Assembly (NCBI GenBank): GCA_963730285.1
Contig: CAVSQY010000013.1
Coordinates: forward strand, 62,001-126,000
Length of the DNA stretch: 64,000 bases
Reading direction: 5' to 3'
DNA from: JARDZU01 sp963730285
GTDB taxonomy: Bacteria; Actinomycetota; Acidimicrobiia; Spongiisociales; ZC4RG35
Of this stretch, positions 42,501-50,343 are shown one piece after another. Positions within the stretch are counted from its first letter, which is position 1. Every line of letters starts with the position of its first letter. The notes below the pieces were generated by a model. That model worked only from the letters and a program-made list of their open reading frames with translations. It was not told the origin of the DNA and searched no databases. Made by a program: the position numbers and the translations under genes.

Positions 42501-42571
42501 GCGGGTGTAGTTCAATGGTAGAACACGAGCTTCCCAAGCTCGGGGCGAGGGTTCGATTCCCTTCACCCGCT
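42501..42571 (+). tRNA. tRNA-Gly (anticodon CCC)
   Basis: A complete cloverleaf: acceptor GCGGGTG with CACCCGC, D-arm GTTCAATGGTAGAAC, anticodon stem CGAGC/GCTCG with loop TTCCCAA (anticodon CCC), and T-arm GAGGG-TTCGATT-CCCTT with one weak pair at its base. CCA is not encoded, so the CCA-adding enzyme at 62.2-63.7 kb is needed. TATCCT (42486-42491) is a likely -10 box. The dcd start lies 4 nt past the discriminator base. Confidence 0.93.
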
Positions 42572-42575
42572 CCGA

Positions 42576-43400
42576 TTGATATTTTCCGACCGCTCCATAC
42601 GTGAAGCAATCGAGTCGGGCTCGATCCAAATCGACCCGTTCGAGCCTTCCTTCGTGCAGCCATCGTCTATCGACCTCCGTGTTGGTCAGGGGTTCAGGGT
42701 GTTCGTCAACCATCGATATGGCCAGATCGACCCCCGCGACCCTCAGACCGACCTGACCCAGCTGGTCGACACCGGGGAAGACGAGCCGTTCATGCTCCAT
42801 CCCGGGGAGTTCGTGTTGGGATCCACCTTGGAGAGGATCAAGTTGGGCAACGACGTAGTGGCCCGTCTCGAGGGAAAGTCCTCACTGGGCAGGCTCGGGC
42901 TTCTCATCCACTCGACGGCGGGTTTCATCGATCCAGGATTCCAGGGACACATCACCCTGGAATTGTCCAACGTGGCCACACTCCCGATCGCCATCTACCC
43001 GGGGATGAAGATCGGCCAAATCTCCTTCTATCAGATGACCACCGAAGCCGACTTCCCCTACGGGTCACCCGAGCTCGGCTCCAAGTACCAGGGGCAGACC
43101 GGTCCCACCGCCAGCCGGTCGCATCAGGACTTCGAGCACCGGCCGGATGGTGTCTCAGCGCGTTTGCGTATAGTTCGAAATGAGTCTGAATCTGCCCGAC
43201 CAAGGGGGCTCGGGAGGTACAGAATCAGGTTCAAGGTCCCTCGGGCCCTAGAAGAGTCCCCCCTCTCGAAGCTTCCCCGGCTTCACGGGGCAACGTGGGA
43301 ACCCCTCCAAGCGGCAACCTCCGGGTTGCCGCGCGCCCGTTCTCAGAGCACCACCTGGCTGCCGATCTCGATCACCTGCTCCGGTGGCAGCCCGAAATAG
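42576..43400 (+). CDS. dcd: dCTP deaminase with anomalous C-terminus
   Basis: Residues 1-186 are a standard dCTP deaminase: SDRSIREAIESGSIQIDPFE, VQPSSIDLRVGQGFRVFVN, LEGKSSLGRLGLLIHSTAGF, HITLELSNVATLPI and KYQGQTGPTASRSHQDF. It removes ammonia from dCTP for dTTP supply. The TTG start lies 4 nt after the tRNA-Gly. Homologues end at about 190 residues, but no stop follows in frame until 43400. That adds about 85 residues of non-family sequence across a terminator and 58 nt of the opposing kup gene. Real product end is uncertain; a small indel near 43140 is possible. Confidence 0.85.
   Translation: MIFSDRSIREAIESGSIQIDPFEPSFVQPSSIDLRVGQGFRVFVNHRYGQIDPRDPQTDLTQLVDTGEDEPFMLHPGEFVLGSTLERIKLGNDVVARLEGKSSLGRLGLLIHSTAGFIDPGFQGHITLELSNVATLPIAIYPGMKIGQISFYQMTTEADFPYGSPELGSKYQGQTGPTASRSHQDFEHRPDGVSARLRIVRNESESARPRGLGRYRIRFKVPRALEESPLSKLPRLHGATWEPLQAATSGLPRARSQSTTWLPISITCSGGSPK
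43180..43251 (+). CDS. Possible 23-residue leaderless ORF inside the dcd 3' tail
   Basis: TATAGT (43169-43174), 5-nt spacer, then an ATG opening MSLNLPDQGGSGGTESGSRS and ending LGP-stop. The -10 box is one of the best in the window. It is out of frame with the long dcd tail and precedes the terminator at 43311. The Gly/Ser-rich peptide has no recognised relatives; the promoter could instead drive a short RNA. Confidence 0.3.
   Translation: MSLNLPDQGGSGGTESGSRSLGP
43311..43332. terminator. Hairpin between dcd and kup
   Basis: GCGGCAACC pairs perfectly with GGTTGCCGC around TCCG. It lies 10 nt beyond the kup stop on the minus strand and within the anomalous dcd tail on the plus strand. Likely a shared bidirectional terminator. 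Confidence 0.6.
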
Positions 43401-45229
43401 TCGAGGGGGCTCGACGCGTTGCGGTGCATCAGCGAGAAGAGCCCGACCCTCCATCGCTCCCAGCCCCGATTCTCCTTGTTGACGATCGTCTCACGGCCCA
43501 CGAAGTAGGTGGCGTCGTCGGGGTCGAAGCCGAATTCGGGGTCGACGATGTTCTTCAACGCCCGCGGCACCCGGGGATCATCCATGAAGCCGAAATGGAG
43601 CACGACCTGGACGAAACCCTCCCCGAGGTCGTGAACCGTGGCACGTTTCACCTGGGGCACACGTGGGACATTGGACGTCTGTACCGAGACGAGCACCACC
43701 GTCTCGTGCAGTACCTCGTTGTGACGCAGATTTGCCAGGAGCGCCGGCGGGGTGGATCCGGGGTCGGGGAACAGATACACGGCCGTGCCGGGCACCCTCA
43801 CCTGGGGGTGCGTGACGATTGAGCCGATGAATCGCTCGATGGGGAGCTCGCCGCGCTTGAGCCGGGCGGTCATCGCACCGCGTTGGGCCTTCCAGGTGAC
43901 CATCACGATGAACACCACGCCACCAACCACCAGCGGGAACCAGCCACCCGCGGGAACCTTGACGATGTTGGCGATGAAGAACGCCAGGTCGACCATCATG
44001 AACAGAGTGGTCAGGCCGAAAGAGACCGGCCACGACCAATGCCACCGCTCTCGCATGACGAAGAAGAGCAGCATCGTCGTGATGACCATGGTGGTGGTGA
44101 CCGCCACGCCGTAGGCGGCAGCCAGGTCGGTCGACGTCCCAAAGGCGACGACCAGGCCCACACAGGCAACCATCAGCGCCCAGTTGACGCTCGATATGTA
44201 CACCTGGCCGATCTCACGAGGTGAGGTGTGATCGATGTGGAATCGAGGCAGATAGCCCAGTTGGACGGCCTGCATCGTCAGCGAGAACGCCCCGGAGATC
44301 AGCGCCTGGGAGGCGATGACGGTGGCCATCGTGGCCAGCACCACCATCGGGATGATCGCCCACGTCGGTGACATGCGGAAGAACGGGTTGTCGATGCTCC
44401 CCGGATCCGAGATCAGCAACGCACCCTGGCCGAAGTAGTTGAGGAGCAATGCCGGGAACACCACCGAGTACCAGCCGATGCGGATGGGTCGCTTGCCGAA
44501 GTGGCCCATGTCGGCGTAGAGGGCCTCGGACCCGGTGACCACCAAGAAGATCGCCCCCAGGGCCAGGAAGGCGAGACGGACATTGTTGGCGATGAACCTG
44601 ACGGCATGGACGGGGTTGATCGCCTCCAGGATCCCGGGGTCCTGCAGGATGTGATAGCCACCCAGCACCGCAAGGACGGAGAACCAGACGATCATCACTG
44701 GCCCGAAGATCGCCCCGACTGTCGCGGTGCCGGCCCGTTGGATGCTGAACAAGCCGACAAGGATGATCACGGCGATCGGAATCACATAGGGGCCTAATGA
44801 GGGCGCTGCGATTTGGAGGCCCTCCACCGCCGAGAGGACGGATATGGCAGGAGTGATGATCCCGTCCCCATAGAGAAGGGCTGTGCCGAACAGGCCGGCC
44901 AGGACCAGGGCCAGGTGGATCTTTCGTTGCTTGCTCCTGCGCCTCGGGACGACCAGGGCGGTTAGTGCGAGAATCCCGCCTTCACCGTGGTTGTCGGCGC
45001 TCATCACGAAGATCAGGTACTTGATCGAAACGACCAGCACCATGGCCCAGAACATCAGGGATAGAACCCCGAACACGCTGGCGCGATCGACCGCCAGGCC
45101 CTCGGCGGCATTGAATGACTCCCTGAACGCATAGAGCGGGCTGGTGCCGATGTCGCCATACACGATGCCCAAGGCCCCAACCGACATGGCTAGCAGATAG
45201 CGTTTCCCGCGCTTGGCGGGGTGTGTCAT
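43343..45229 (-). CDS. kup: Kup-family potassium uptake protein
   Basis: K+/H+ symporter of 628 residues with about twelve membrane helices and a cytoplasmic C-terminal domain. Signatures are VGALGIVYGDIGTSPLYAFRE, MSADNHGEGGILAL, LLYGDGIITPAISVLSAVEGL and GSEALYADMGHFG. Start taken at the ATG 45229 after GAGGTG; a GTG directly before it is also in frame. Divergent from ppa across about 120 bp that contains a perfect 14-bp palindrome (45285-45298). No c-di-AMP riboswitch is visible. Confidence 0.93.
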   Translation of the reverse strand: MTHPAKRGKRYLLAMSVGALGIVYGDIGTSPLYAFRESFNAAEGLAVDRASVFGVLSLMFWAMVLVVSIKYLIFVMSADNHGEGGILALTALVVPRRRSKQRKIHLALVLAGLFGTALLYGDGIITPAISVLSAVEGLQIAAPSLGPYVIPIAVIILVGLFSIQRAGTATVGAIFGPVMIVWFSVLAVLGGYHILQDPGILEAINPVHAVRFIANNVRLAFLALGAIFLVVTGSEALYADMGHFGKRPIRIGWYSVVFPALLLNYFGQGALLISDPGSIDNPFFRMSPTWAIIPMVVLATMATVIASQALISGAFSLTMQAVQLGYLPRFHIDHTSPREIGQVYISSVNWALMVACVGLVVAFGTSTDLAAAYGVAVTTTMVITTMLLFFVMRERWHWSWPVSFGLTTLFMMVDLAFFIANIVKVPAGGWFPLVVGGVVFIVMVTWKAQRGAMTARLKRGELPIERFIGSIVTHPQVRVPGTAVYLFPDPGSTPPALLANLRHNEVLHETVVLVSVQTSNVPRVPQVKRATVHDLGEGFVQVVLHFGFMDDPRVPRALKNIVDPEFGFDPDDATYFVGRETIVNKENRGWERWRVGLFSLMHRNASSPLDYFGLPPEQVIEIGSQVVL

Positions 45230-45336
45230 CACCTCGCTAACCCGAGACGTGAGGCATCGAGACGGCCATCATCACAACGGTGGCGGCGCCATGGCGCCTC
45301 TGACATCACACACGAACTGGCGAGAGTAGCCACCTG

Positions 45337-45342
45337 TACAGT
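45337..45342 (+). promoter_or_regulatory. -10 element TACAGT for ppa
   Basis: TACAGT, 6-nt spacer CTTGTC, GTG at 45349. It supports initiation at this GTG rather than the ATG four codons later. Confidence 0.55.
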
Positions 45343-45348
45343 CTTGTC

Positions 45349-45822
45349 GTGCTGGTGACGATGATCGTCGAGATCCCCAAGGGGAGCAGGAACAAATACG
45401 AGGTCGACCACGAGACCGGGGAGATTTTCCTCGATCGCACACTGTTCACCGCCACCCGCTACCCAGCCGACTATGGATTCATCCCCGACACGCTGGCCGA
45501 GGACGGGGACCCCCTCGACATCCTCGCCCTGGTCTCCGAGCCCACATTTCCCGGGTGTCGAATCCGGGTCCGTCCGATCGGCCTTTTCCTGATGGAGGAT
45601 CAGGGGCTTCCCGACCACAAGGTCCTCGCCGTCCCGCAGGGTGATCCGATCTGGCGGGCGGCAAAAGGGCTCGAGGACGTCCCCGATCATCTCCTGCGCG
45701 AGCTGGAGCACTTCTTCGCGGTCTACAAGGAGTTGGAGGACAAGAAGACTGCAACTCTCGGCTGGCAGGACAGGGCCTCGGCCGAGGCGACCATCGAGAG
45801 GGCGTTCGCCGCGATCAGCTGA
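45349..45822 (+). CDS. ppa: Inorganic pyrophosphatase
   Basis: Family-I soluble pyrophosphatase of 157 residues. It has VEIPKGSRNKYEVDHETG, LDRTLFTATRYPADYGFIPD, the Mg-binding EDGDPLDILAL and FFAVYKELEDKK. It hydrolyses PPi released by biosynthesis. Start is the GTG exactly 6 nt after TACAGT. Its last 8 nt overlap the 3' end of dnaB on the other strand. Confidence 0.95.
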   Translation: MLVTMIVEIPKGSRNKYEVDHETGEIFLDRTLFTATRYPADYGFIPDTLAEDGDPLDILALVSEPTFPGCRIRVRPIGLFLMEDQGLPDHKVLAVPQGDPIWRAAKGLEDVPDHLLRELEHFFAVYKELEDKKTATLGWQDRASAEATIERAFAAIS

Positions 45823-47167
45823 CGTCTCGCCCCAGGTTGGCGAAACGGGTGAACTCGGGTTGGAAGGTCATCTCCACAGGCCCGGTGGACCCGGCTCTGT
45901 GCTTGGCCACGATCACCTCTGCGATCCCCTTCTTCTCCTGCTCCTCGGGGTGGTAGTACTCGTGGCGGTAGATGAACATCACGACGTCGGCATCCTGTTC
46001 GATCGCCCCCGACTCTCGAAGGTCTGAAAGCCTCGGTCGCTTGTCCTCCCTGGCCTCCAGAGAGCGGTTCAGCTGGGACACCGCCACGATCGGAACCTCC
46101 AACTCACGGGCCAGGTTCTTGAGGTTCCTGGTGATCTCGGAGATCTCCTGTTGCCGATTCTCCCGATTCGACGCCTCCATCAGTTGGAGGTAGTCCACGA
46201 CGACCAGGGCTAGACCACGCTTCCGTTTGAGCCGACGGCACTTGGCCCTGATATCCGTGACTGTGACCACAGGGGAGTCGTCGATGAAGATTGGGGCCTT
46301 GTACATCTTCCCGGCTGCATCGACCACCCGTTGCCACAAGGGACCGAGTTGGCCCGAGCGGAGCTTCATCGAGTCGACCCGGCCCACCGAGGACAGGATG
46401 CGTTGGACGATCTCCTCCTTGGACATCTCCAACGAGAAGATGGCAACCGGCTCGCCCTGGGTGGCGGCGTTGACCGCGATGCCGAGAGCGAGACTCGACT
46501 TGCCCATGGCCGGTCTGGCCGCGATGACCACCAGATTGGCGGGCTGGAGACCCGCCAGCTTCTTGTCGATGTCAACGTACCCGGTGGCGAGACCGGTCAT
46601 CTCGGAGCCTCGCTGCTCCAACAGCTCGATGTGCTCGAGCACGTCGCTGAACAGGGGCCCGACCTCGAGCAGGGTCTGCGAGCTACGACGCTCCGCCACG
46701 GAGAGCACGGCCTGCTCGGCCCGGTCGAGGACGTGTGCGATCTCCTCGTCGATGTCGAAGGCAAAGTCGGTGACCGATGCGCCGGCCCTGATCAGCTCGC
46801 GTCTTTTGGCATGCTCCTCGACGATCCCGGCGTAGTAGACGATGTTGGAGGTCGAAGGCACGATGTCGACGAGTCGGGCCAGATAGGCAACACCCCCGAC
46901 CTTGTCCAATTCACCCCTGCGGCGCAGCACCTCTGAGACGGTGACCGCATCGATCGCCTGGTTCGAGTCGAACAGGTCTCGCATGCCCTCGAAAATGGCT
47001 TGATGGGCCGGGATGTAGAAGTCGGGCGGGTGAAGCCGGTCCATAACCTCGTTGACCGCCTCCTCGGAGAGGAGGACCGCCCCAATTACCGATTCTTCCG
47101 CCTCACGGGAGTGTGGCGGGTTTCGATAACCCGGTCTCATCTGTGCCTGTTCGGTCAAACCACTCAT
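45815..47167 (-). CDS. dnaB: Replicative DNA helicase DnaB
   Basis: Hexameric replicative helicase of about 450 residues. The N-terminal domain reads PHSREAEESVIGAVLLSEEA. The RecA-like motor has Walker A ARPAMGKSSLALGIA, Walker B LVVVDYLQLM, VPIVAVSQLNRSLEAREDKR and the arginine finger region SDLRESGAIEQDADVVMFI. No intein interrupts the motor, unlike in several mycobacteria. Start taken at the ATG 47167, with an in-frame GTG two codons upstream. Follows rplI with about 207 bp between, where TATAAC on the minus strand (near 47355) may be its promoter. Confidence 0.94.
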   Translation of the reverse strand: MSGLTEQAQMRPGYRNPPHSREAEESVIGAVLLSEEAVNEVMDRLHPPDFYIPAHQAIFEGMRDLFDSNQAIDAVTVSEVLRRRGELDKVGGVAYLARLVDIVPSTSNIVYYAGIVEEHAKRRELIRAGASVTDFAFDIDEEIAHVLDRAEQAVLSVAERRSSQTLLEVGPLFSDVLEHIELLEQRGSEMTGLATGYVDIDKKLAGLQPANLVVIAARPAMGKSSLALGIAVNAATQGEPVAIFSLEMSKEEIVQRILSSVGRVDSMKLRSGQLGPLWQRVVDAAGKMYKAPIFIDDSPVVTVTDIRAKCRRLKRKRGLALVVVDYLQLMEASNRENRQQEISEITRNLKNLARELEVPIVAVSQLNRSLEAREDKRPRLSDLRESGAIEQDADVVMFIYRHEYYHPEEQEKKGIAEVIVAKHRAGSTGPVEMTFQPEFTRFANLGRDVS

Positions 47168-47374
47168 CCTCACCTACACCATCGCAAACGGCTGTGACAA
47201 AACTGGCGCGCGAACTCCGCTCGAGCGGTGGGGAAGGTCGAACCAGCGGGAAGTGCTCAGAACTTAGACCGCCCCGTGAGAGCAGGCCAAGCCGATCCGG
47301 TCATTGATTTTCGCGCTGGTGAATTTCACCTCGATGACCGCGAAATTCGTGGTTATAGAACGCGAAAACGCCCG

Positions 47375-47824
47375 CTAACTCGCCGGGATCACGTCCAGGG
47401 TGAGGGGGAACTCCACTTCGGGGTGGAGCTTGATCTTGATCTCGTGGAGACCGATTGCCTTGATCGGCTTGGCGATCTCGACCACCGAACGGTCCAACTC
47501 GACGCCGGTGAAGCGTCGTACCCCTTCGACCACGTCGACCAGGCCTACAGAGCCGTAGAGCTGACCCTCGTCGCCGGCCTGGGCGGCGATCACCACGCGA
47601 CTCCCGACAAGCTGGGTCGCGATCTTCTCGGCCTCGTCCTTGGCCTTGCGCTCCGCCTCGATCCTGGTCTCGCGGATCTGCTCGGCTTGGGCCATGGCGG
47701 CCTCACTGGCCCTCATCGCCTTCTTGCGGGGAAGCAGGAAGTTCCGGGCAAATCCGTCGGCCACGTCCACGACGTCGCCGCGCTTGCCCAGATCCTGCAC
47801 ATCGTCGGTGAGGATCAGCTTCAT
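47375..47824 (-). CDS. rplI: 50S ribosomal protein L9
   Basis: Large-subunit protein bL9, 149 residues. The rRNA-binding N-terminal domain starts MKLILTDDVQDLGKRGDVVDV and includes the FARNFLLPRKKAM turn, followed by the long connecting helix and the C-terminal domain (GVELDRSVVEIAKPIKAIG). Start overlaps the rpsR stop in an ATGA. Last gene of rpsF-ssb-rpsR-rplI. Confidence 0.95.
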   Translation of the reverse strand: MKLILTDDVQDLGKRGDVVDVADGFARNFLLPRKKAMRASEAAMAQAEQIRETRIEAERKAKDEAEKIATQLVGSRVVIAAQAGDEGQLYGSVGLVDVVEGVRRFTGVELDRSVVEIAKPIKAIGLHEIKIKLHPEVEFPLTLDVIPAS

Positions 47825-48093
47825 CGCGTGTTCAGATAGGGAAGGAGGGCCATCTCGCGGGCATTCTTGATGGCGGTTGCCATCTCCCTCTGATGGGCGG
47901 GGCAGTTCCCGTTGACACGACGGCCGCGGATCTTTCCCCGATCGGACATGTACTTGCGAAGGACGCCCACGTCCTTCCAGTCGATGTACTCGACGTGCTG
48001 TTTGCAGAAGGCGCAAGGCTTGGGACGGCCACGCCTCACTTCCATCCCGCGACGCCGCTTCGGCCTCGGGTTGTTTGTGCTCTTTCTTGCCAT
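47821..48093 (-). CDS. rpsR: 30S ribosomal protein S18
   Basis: Small-subunit protein bS18, 90 residues. It has a basic N-terminus, CAFCKQHVEYIDWKDVGVL, RGKIRGRRVNGNCPAHQR and the C-terminal KNAREMALLPYL. Four cysteine/histidine positions (CxxC...CxxH) are kept, so it may be a zinc-binding form. AGGAG lies ahead of the ATG at 48093. Confidence 0.95.
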   Translation of the reverse strand: MARKSTNNPRPKRRRGMEVRRGRPKPCAFCKQHVEYIDWKDVGVLRKYMSDRGKIRGRRVNGNCPAHQREMATAIKNAREMALLPYLNTR

Positions 48094-48109
48094 TAGCTCG
48101 AACTCCTGA

Positions 48110-48565
48110 TCAGAACGGGGCCTCGTCCGGGCCGTATTGCTCGCGTGCAACCGGGGCAGGCGGGACCTTCTGGCCGCCACCCGAATTGTCTCCGCCCCAG
48201 TCGCCGCCGGAGCGTGTGGTCTTGTTGACCTGCGCCGTGGCCCAGCGGAGCGAAGGGCCGATCTCGTCGACGGCCACTTCGACCACCGAACGCTTGTCGC
48301 CCTGGTCGGTCTCCCATGACCTCTGCTCGAGACGACCGGTGACGATCACCCGGGCGCCCTTCTGCAGCGACTCGGCGGCACTCTCCGCCTGCTCGCGCCA
48401 AACGGTGCCGGTGAAAAAGCTGGTGTCCTCTTGCCACTCGCCATCGCTTCCACGCCAGCGTCGATTGACGGCAAGGCGGATCTTGGCCATTGCCACACCC
48501 GACGGCGTGAAGCGCAGCTCCGGGTCATCGACCAGGTTACCTATCAATGTGACGTTGTTCGACAT
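48110..48565 (-). CDS. ssb: Single-stranded DNA-binding protein
   Basis: SSB of 151 residues: an OB fold (MSNNVTLIGNLVDDPELRFT to about residue 110) and a short Gly-rich linker ending in the acidic tip GPDEAPF, which recruits repair and replication proteins. Located between rpsF and rpsR as in most actinobacteria. Confidence 0.95.
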   Translation of the reverse strand: MSNNVTLIGNLVDDPELRFTPSGVAMAKIRLAVNRRWRGSDGEWQEDTSFFTGTVWREQAESAAESLQKGARVIVTGRLEQRSWETDQGDKRSVVEVAVDEIGPSLRWATAQVNKTTRSGGDWGGDNSGGGQKVPPAPVAREQYGPDEAPF

Positions 48566-48627
48566 TCGAAATCTCCTCTTTTCACGTCTCTCCCCGGATC
48601 ATGCCGGTTCTCTAGGACGGATTCCAG

Positions 48628-48915
48628 TCAGTCCCCCTTGCGGACGATCTTGTGCCGGATCACGTCATCGGATAGGAGCAACGCACGATCGATCGTCTTC
48701 ACGGAGTCGGCATCGGCGCTGAACGTGAGCACCGTGTAGAAGCCCTCGGACATGTGATCGATCTCGTAGGCGAAGCGACGCTTCCCCCACAGATCACGCC
48801 CTTCGATGGTGGCTCCCTGGTCGGTGAGCCTCTTCTCCAACTCGAGGATCTTTACTGCCATGTCGTCCTCGGCCAGATCGGGCCGATGGATCGTCATCAA
48901 CTCATAGTCGCGCAT
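48628..48915 (-). CDS. rpsF: 30S ribosomal protein S6
   Basis: Small-subunit protein bS6, 95 residues: MRDYELMTIHRPDLAEDDM, DLWGKRRFAYEIDHMSEGFY and a C-terminal SDDVIRHKIVRK. First gene of the operon. The ATG at 48915 has a canonical AGGAGGT, unlike most metabolic genes here, so strong Shine-Dalgarno use is kept for ribosomal genes. Confidence 0.95.
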   Translation of the reverse strand: MRDYELMTIHRPDLAEDDMAVKILELEKRLTDQGATIEGRDLWGKRRFAYEIDHMSEGFYTVLTFSADADSVKTIDRALLLSDDVIRHKIVRKGD

Positions 48916-49029
48916 GTGACCTCCTGTGGACATCCATTGCGGAAGGCCCCACCACTTTGATGGAGCAGGGGTGGCTTGGCGCACCAGACGGCGCGAGACG
49001 TCGATGCGAGAGCGTGATTGTAGGGTCAC

Positions 49030-49404
49030 TCAGCCCGAAACCGAAGTCCGGATCTGATCACCCATTGCGAACTGATACTCCCCCTGGGAAGTCTCGAGGA
49101 CCAGGACTACGGGCGCCGGGGACCCGTATCGGGTGCATGGCTCGGCCGGGCATGGCGACATCTTCGCGCTGCCGATCAGCGTCCCGGCCTCATCAAAGAA
49201 CCACAGATCGAGGGGTATCAGCGTGTCGGACATCACGTACGCCACCAAGGAGGGGTGATCGTGGACGAAGAGCATCCCGTCGATGTCACCGGGCAGCGAA
49301 GCCACTCCGCGCAGCCCTTGGGTGCGCTCGGCGGCACCGTCGGCGACCCACACGTGGAGAGGCGCCCCGCCGACCGACAGGTCGGTCGTGGGCAAGTCGG
49401 GCAA
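49030..49404 (-). CDS. DUF192 lipoprotein with unresolved start
   Basis: DUF192 domain of about 115 residues: HVWVADGAAERTQGLRGVAS, MLFVHDHPSLVAYVMSDTLI and PLDLWFFDEAGTLIGSAKM. The first conventional in-frame start (TTG at 49404) sits inside what looks like a lipoprotein signal: the frame reads ALLLVAACATAAFLPDLP just upstream, with lipobox VAAC. No ATG, GTG or TTG precedes that signal before a stop, so initiation may use a rare codon (ATA or CTG near 49450), or there is an indel. Function of DUF192 is unknown. Confidence 0.7.
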   Translation of the reverse strand: MPDLPTTDLSVGGAPLHVWVADGAAERTQGLRGVASLPGDIDGMLFVHDHPSLVAYVMSDTLIPLDLWFFDEAGTLIGSAKMSPCPAEPCTRYGSPAPVVLVLETSQGEYQFAMGDQIRTSVSG

Positions 49405-49448
49405 GAATGCGGCCGTGGCACACGCCGCGACCAGCAGCAGGGCTGAGG

Positions 49449-50297
49449 CTATTCGGACTTGTGCCCCCGCAACAGCTCCGCGGTCACCTCGTCGGGGAGG
49501 TGATAGCTCTCCTCCTCACCCGGAAAGCTCCCCGACTCGACATCGGCGACAAAACGGGTGAGAGCGGCCACGGCGTCCTCGGCGAGATGGGCATAGCTCC
49601 GCACGAACTTCGGATAGTGCCCAGAGCCGAGCCCAAGCACGTCGTGGAACACGAGCACCTGGCCGTCCGTCGACGGGCCGGCCCCGATCCCGATCGTTGG
49701 GATGTCGATTTCCTTCGTGATCAGCTCGCCCAGGACGTCGGGAACGCCCTCGACCACCAGGGAGAAACAACCGGCGTCGGCCAGGGCTCGGGCATCTTCG
49801 ATCATCTCCTCGGCCGCCTTGACCATCTTGCCCTGGACCTTGAAACCGCCCATGGCGTTAACCGATTGCGGTGTCAGACCGACATGGCCCATGACCGGTA
49901 TCTCAGCGTCGAGGATCCGCTCGATCACCGGAAGGCGCTTTCGCCCGCCCTCCAGCTTGACCGCTTCGGCTCCCCCCTCCCTGACGATCCTCCCGGCGTT
50001 GATCACACTGTCCTCGGGTGAGACGTGAAAGCTGAGCCATGGCATGTCGACCACGAACAAGGCCCGCGGGTCGGCCCGCTTCACTGCTCGGGCGTGCATG
50101 ATCACCTCTTCCATGCCGAACTCGAGGGTGGTCGCCATACCGTGCACCACGTTGGCCGCCGAGTCGCCCACGAGGATGATGTCCACGCCGGCCTGATCGG
50201 CGATCCGGGCACTGGGGAAGTCATAGGCAGTCACCATGCTGATCCGGGGGCCGCCCTTGCGAGCCCGGATCGACGGAACCGTCACTTTTTCGCTCAT
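49449..50297 (-). CDS. panB: 3-methyl-2-oxobutanoate hydroxymethyltransferase
   Basis: First enzyme of pantothenate synthesis, 282 residues. It shows MVTAYDFPSARIADQAGVD, ILVGDSAANVVHG, the Mg-binding VVDMPWLSF, VKLEGG, PVMGHVGLTPQSV and IGIGAGPSTDGQVLV. No panC or panD is adjacent. The ATG at 50297 lies 6 nt after TAACCT, another leaderless start. Confidence 0.95.
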   Translation of the reverse strand: MSEKVTVPSIRARKGGPRISMVTAYDFPSARIADQAGVDIILVGDSAANVVHGMATTLEFGMEEVIMHARAVKRADPRALFVVDMPWLSFHVSPEDSVINAGRIVREGGAEAVKLEGGRKRLPVIERILDAEIPVMGHVGLTPQSVNAMGGFKVQGKMVKAAEEMIEDARALADAGCFSLVVEGVPDVLGELITKEIDIPTIGIGAGPSTDGQVLVFHDVLGLGSGHYPKFVRSYAHLAEDAVAALTRFVADVESGSFPGEEESYHLPDEVTAELLRGHKSE

Positions 50298-50303
50298 GGC
50301 ACA

Positions 50304-50309
50304 AGGTTA
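50304..50309 (-). promoter_or_regulatory. -10 element TAACCT for panB
   Basis: TAACCT on the minus strand, 6-nt spacer TGTGCC, ATG at 50297. Leaderless geometry. Confidence 0.55.
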
Positions 50310-50343
50310 CTTGGAGTGAAGACGGGCATTTGAGGCGCCGCGT

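Noticed and set aside
42302..42604. A 100-codon frame covering the tRNA-Gly
   Set aside because: It translates the tRNA itself and its upstream spacer; no protein features.
45230..45348. A c-di-AMP riboswitch before kup
   Set aside because: The leader is only about 120 nt and lacks the conserved ydaO core as I know it.
45815..47167. A DnaB intein
   Set aside because: The helicase reads continuously through its Walker and arginine-finger motifs at normal length.
47285..47345. GAATTTC/GAAATTC inverted repeat upstream of dnaB as a replication site
   Set aside because: Arms are only 7 nt with a 14-nt gap and there are no DnaA-box clusters; not enough to claim an origin or operator.
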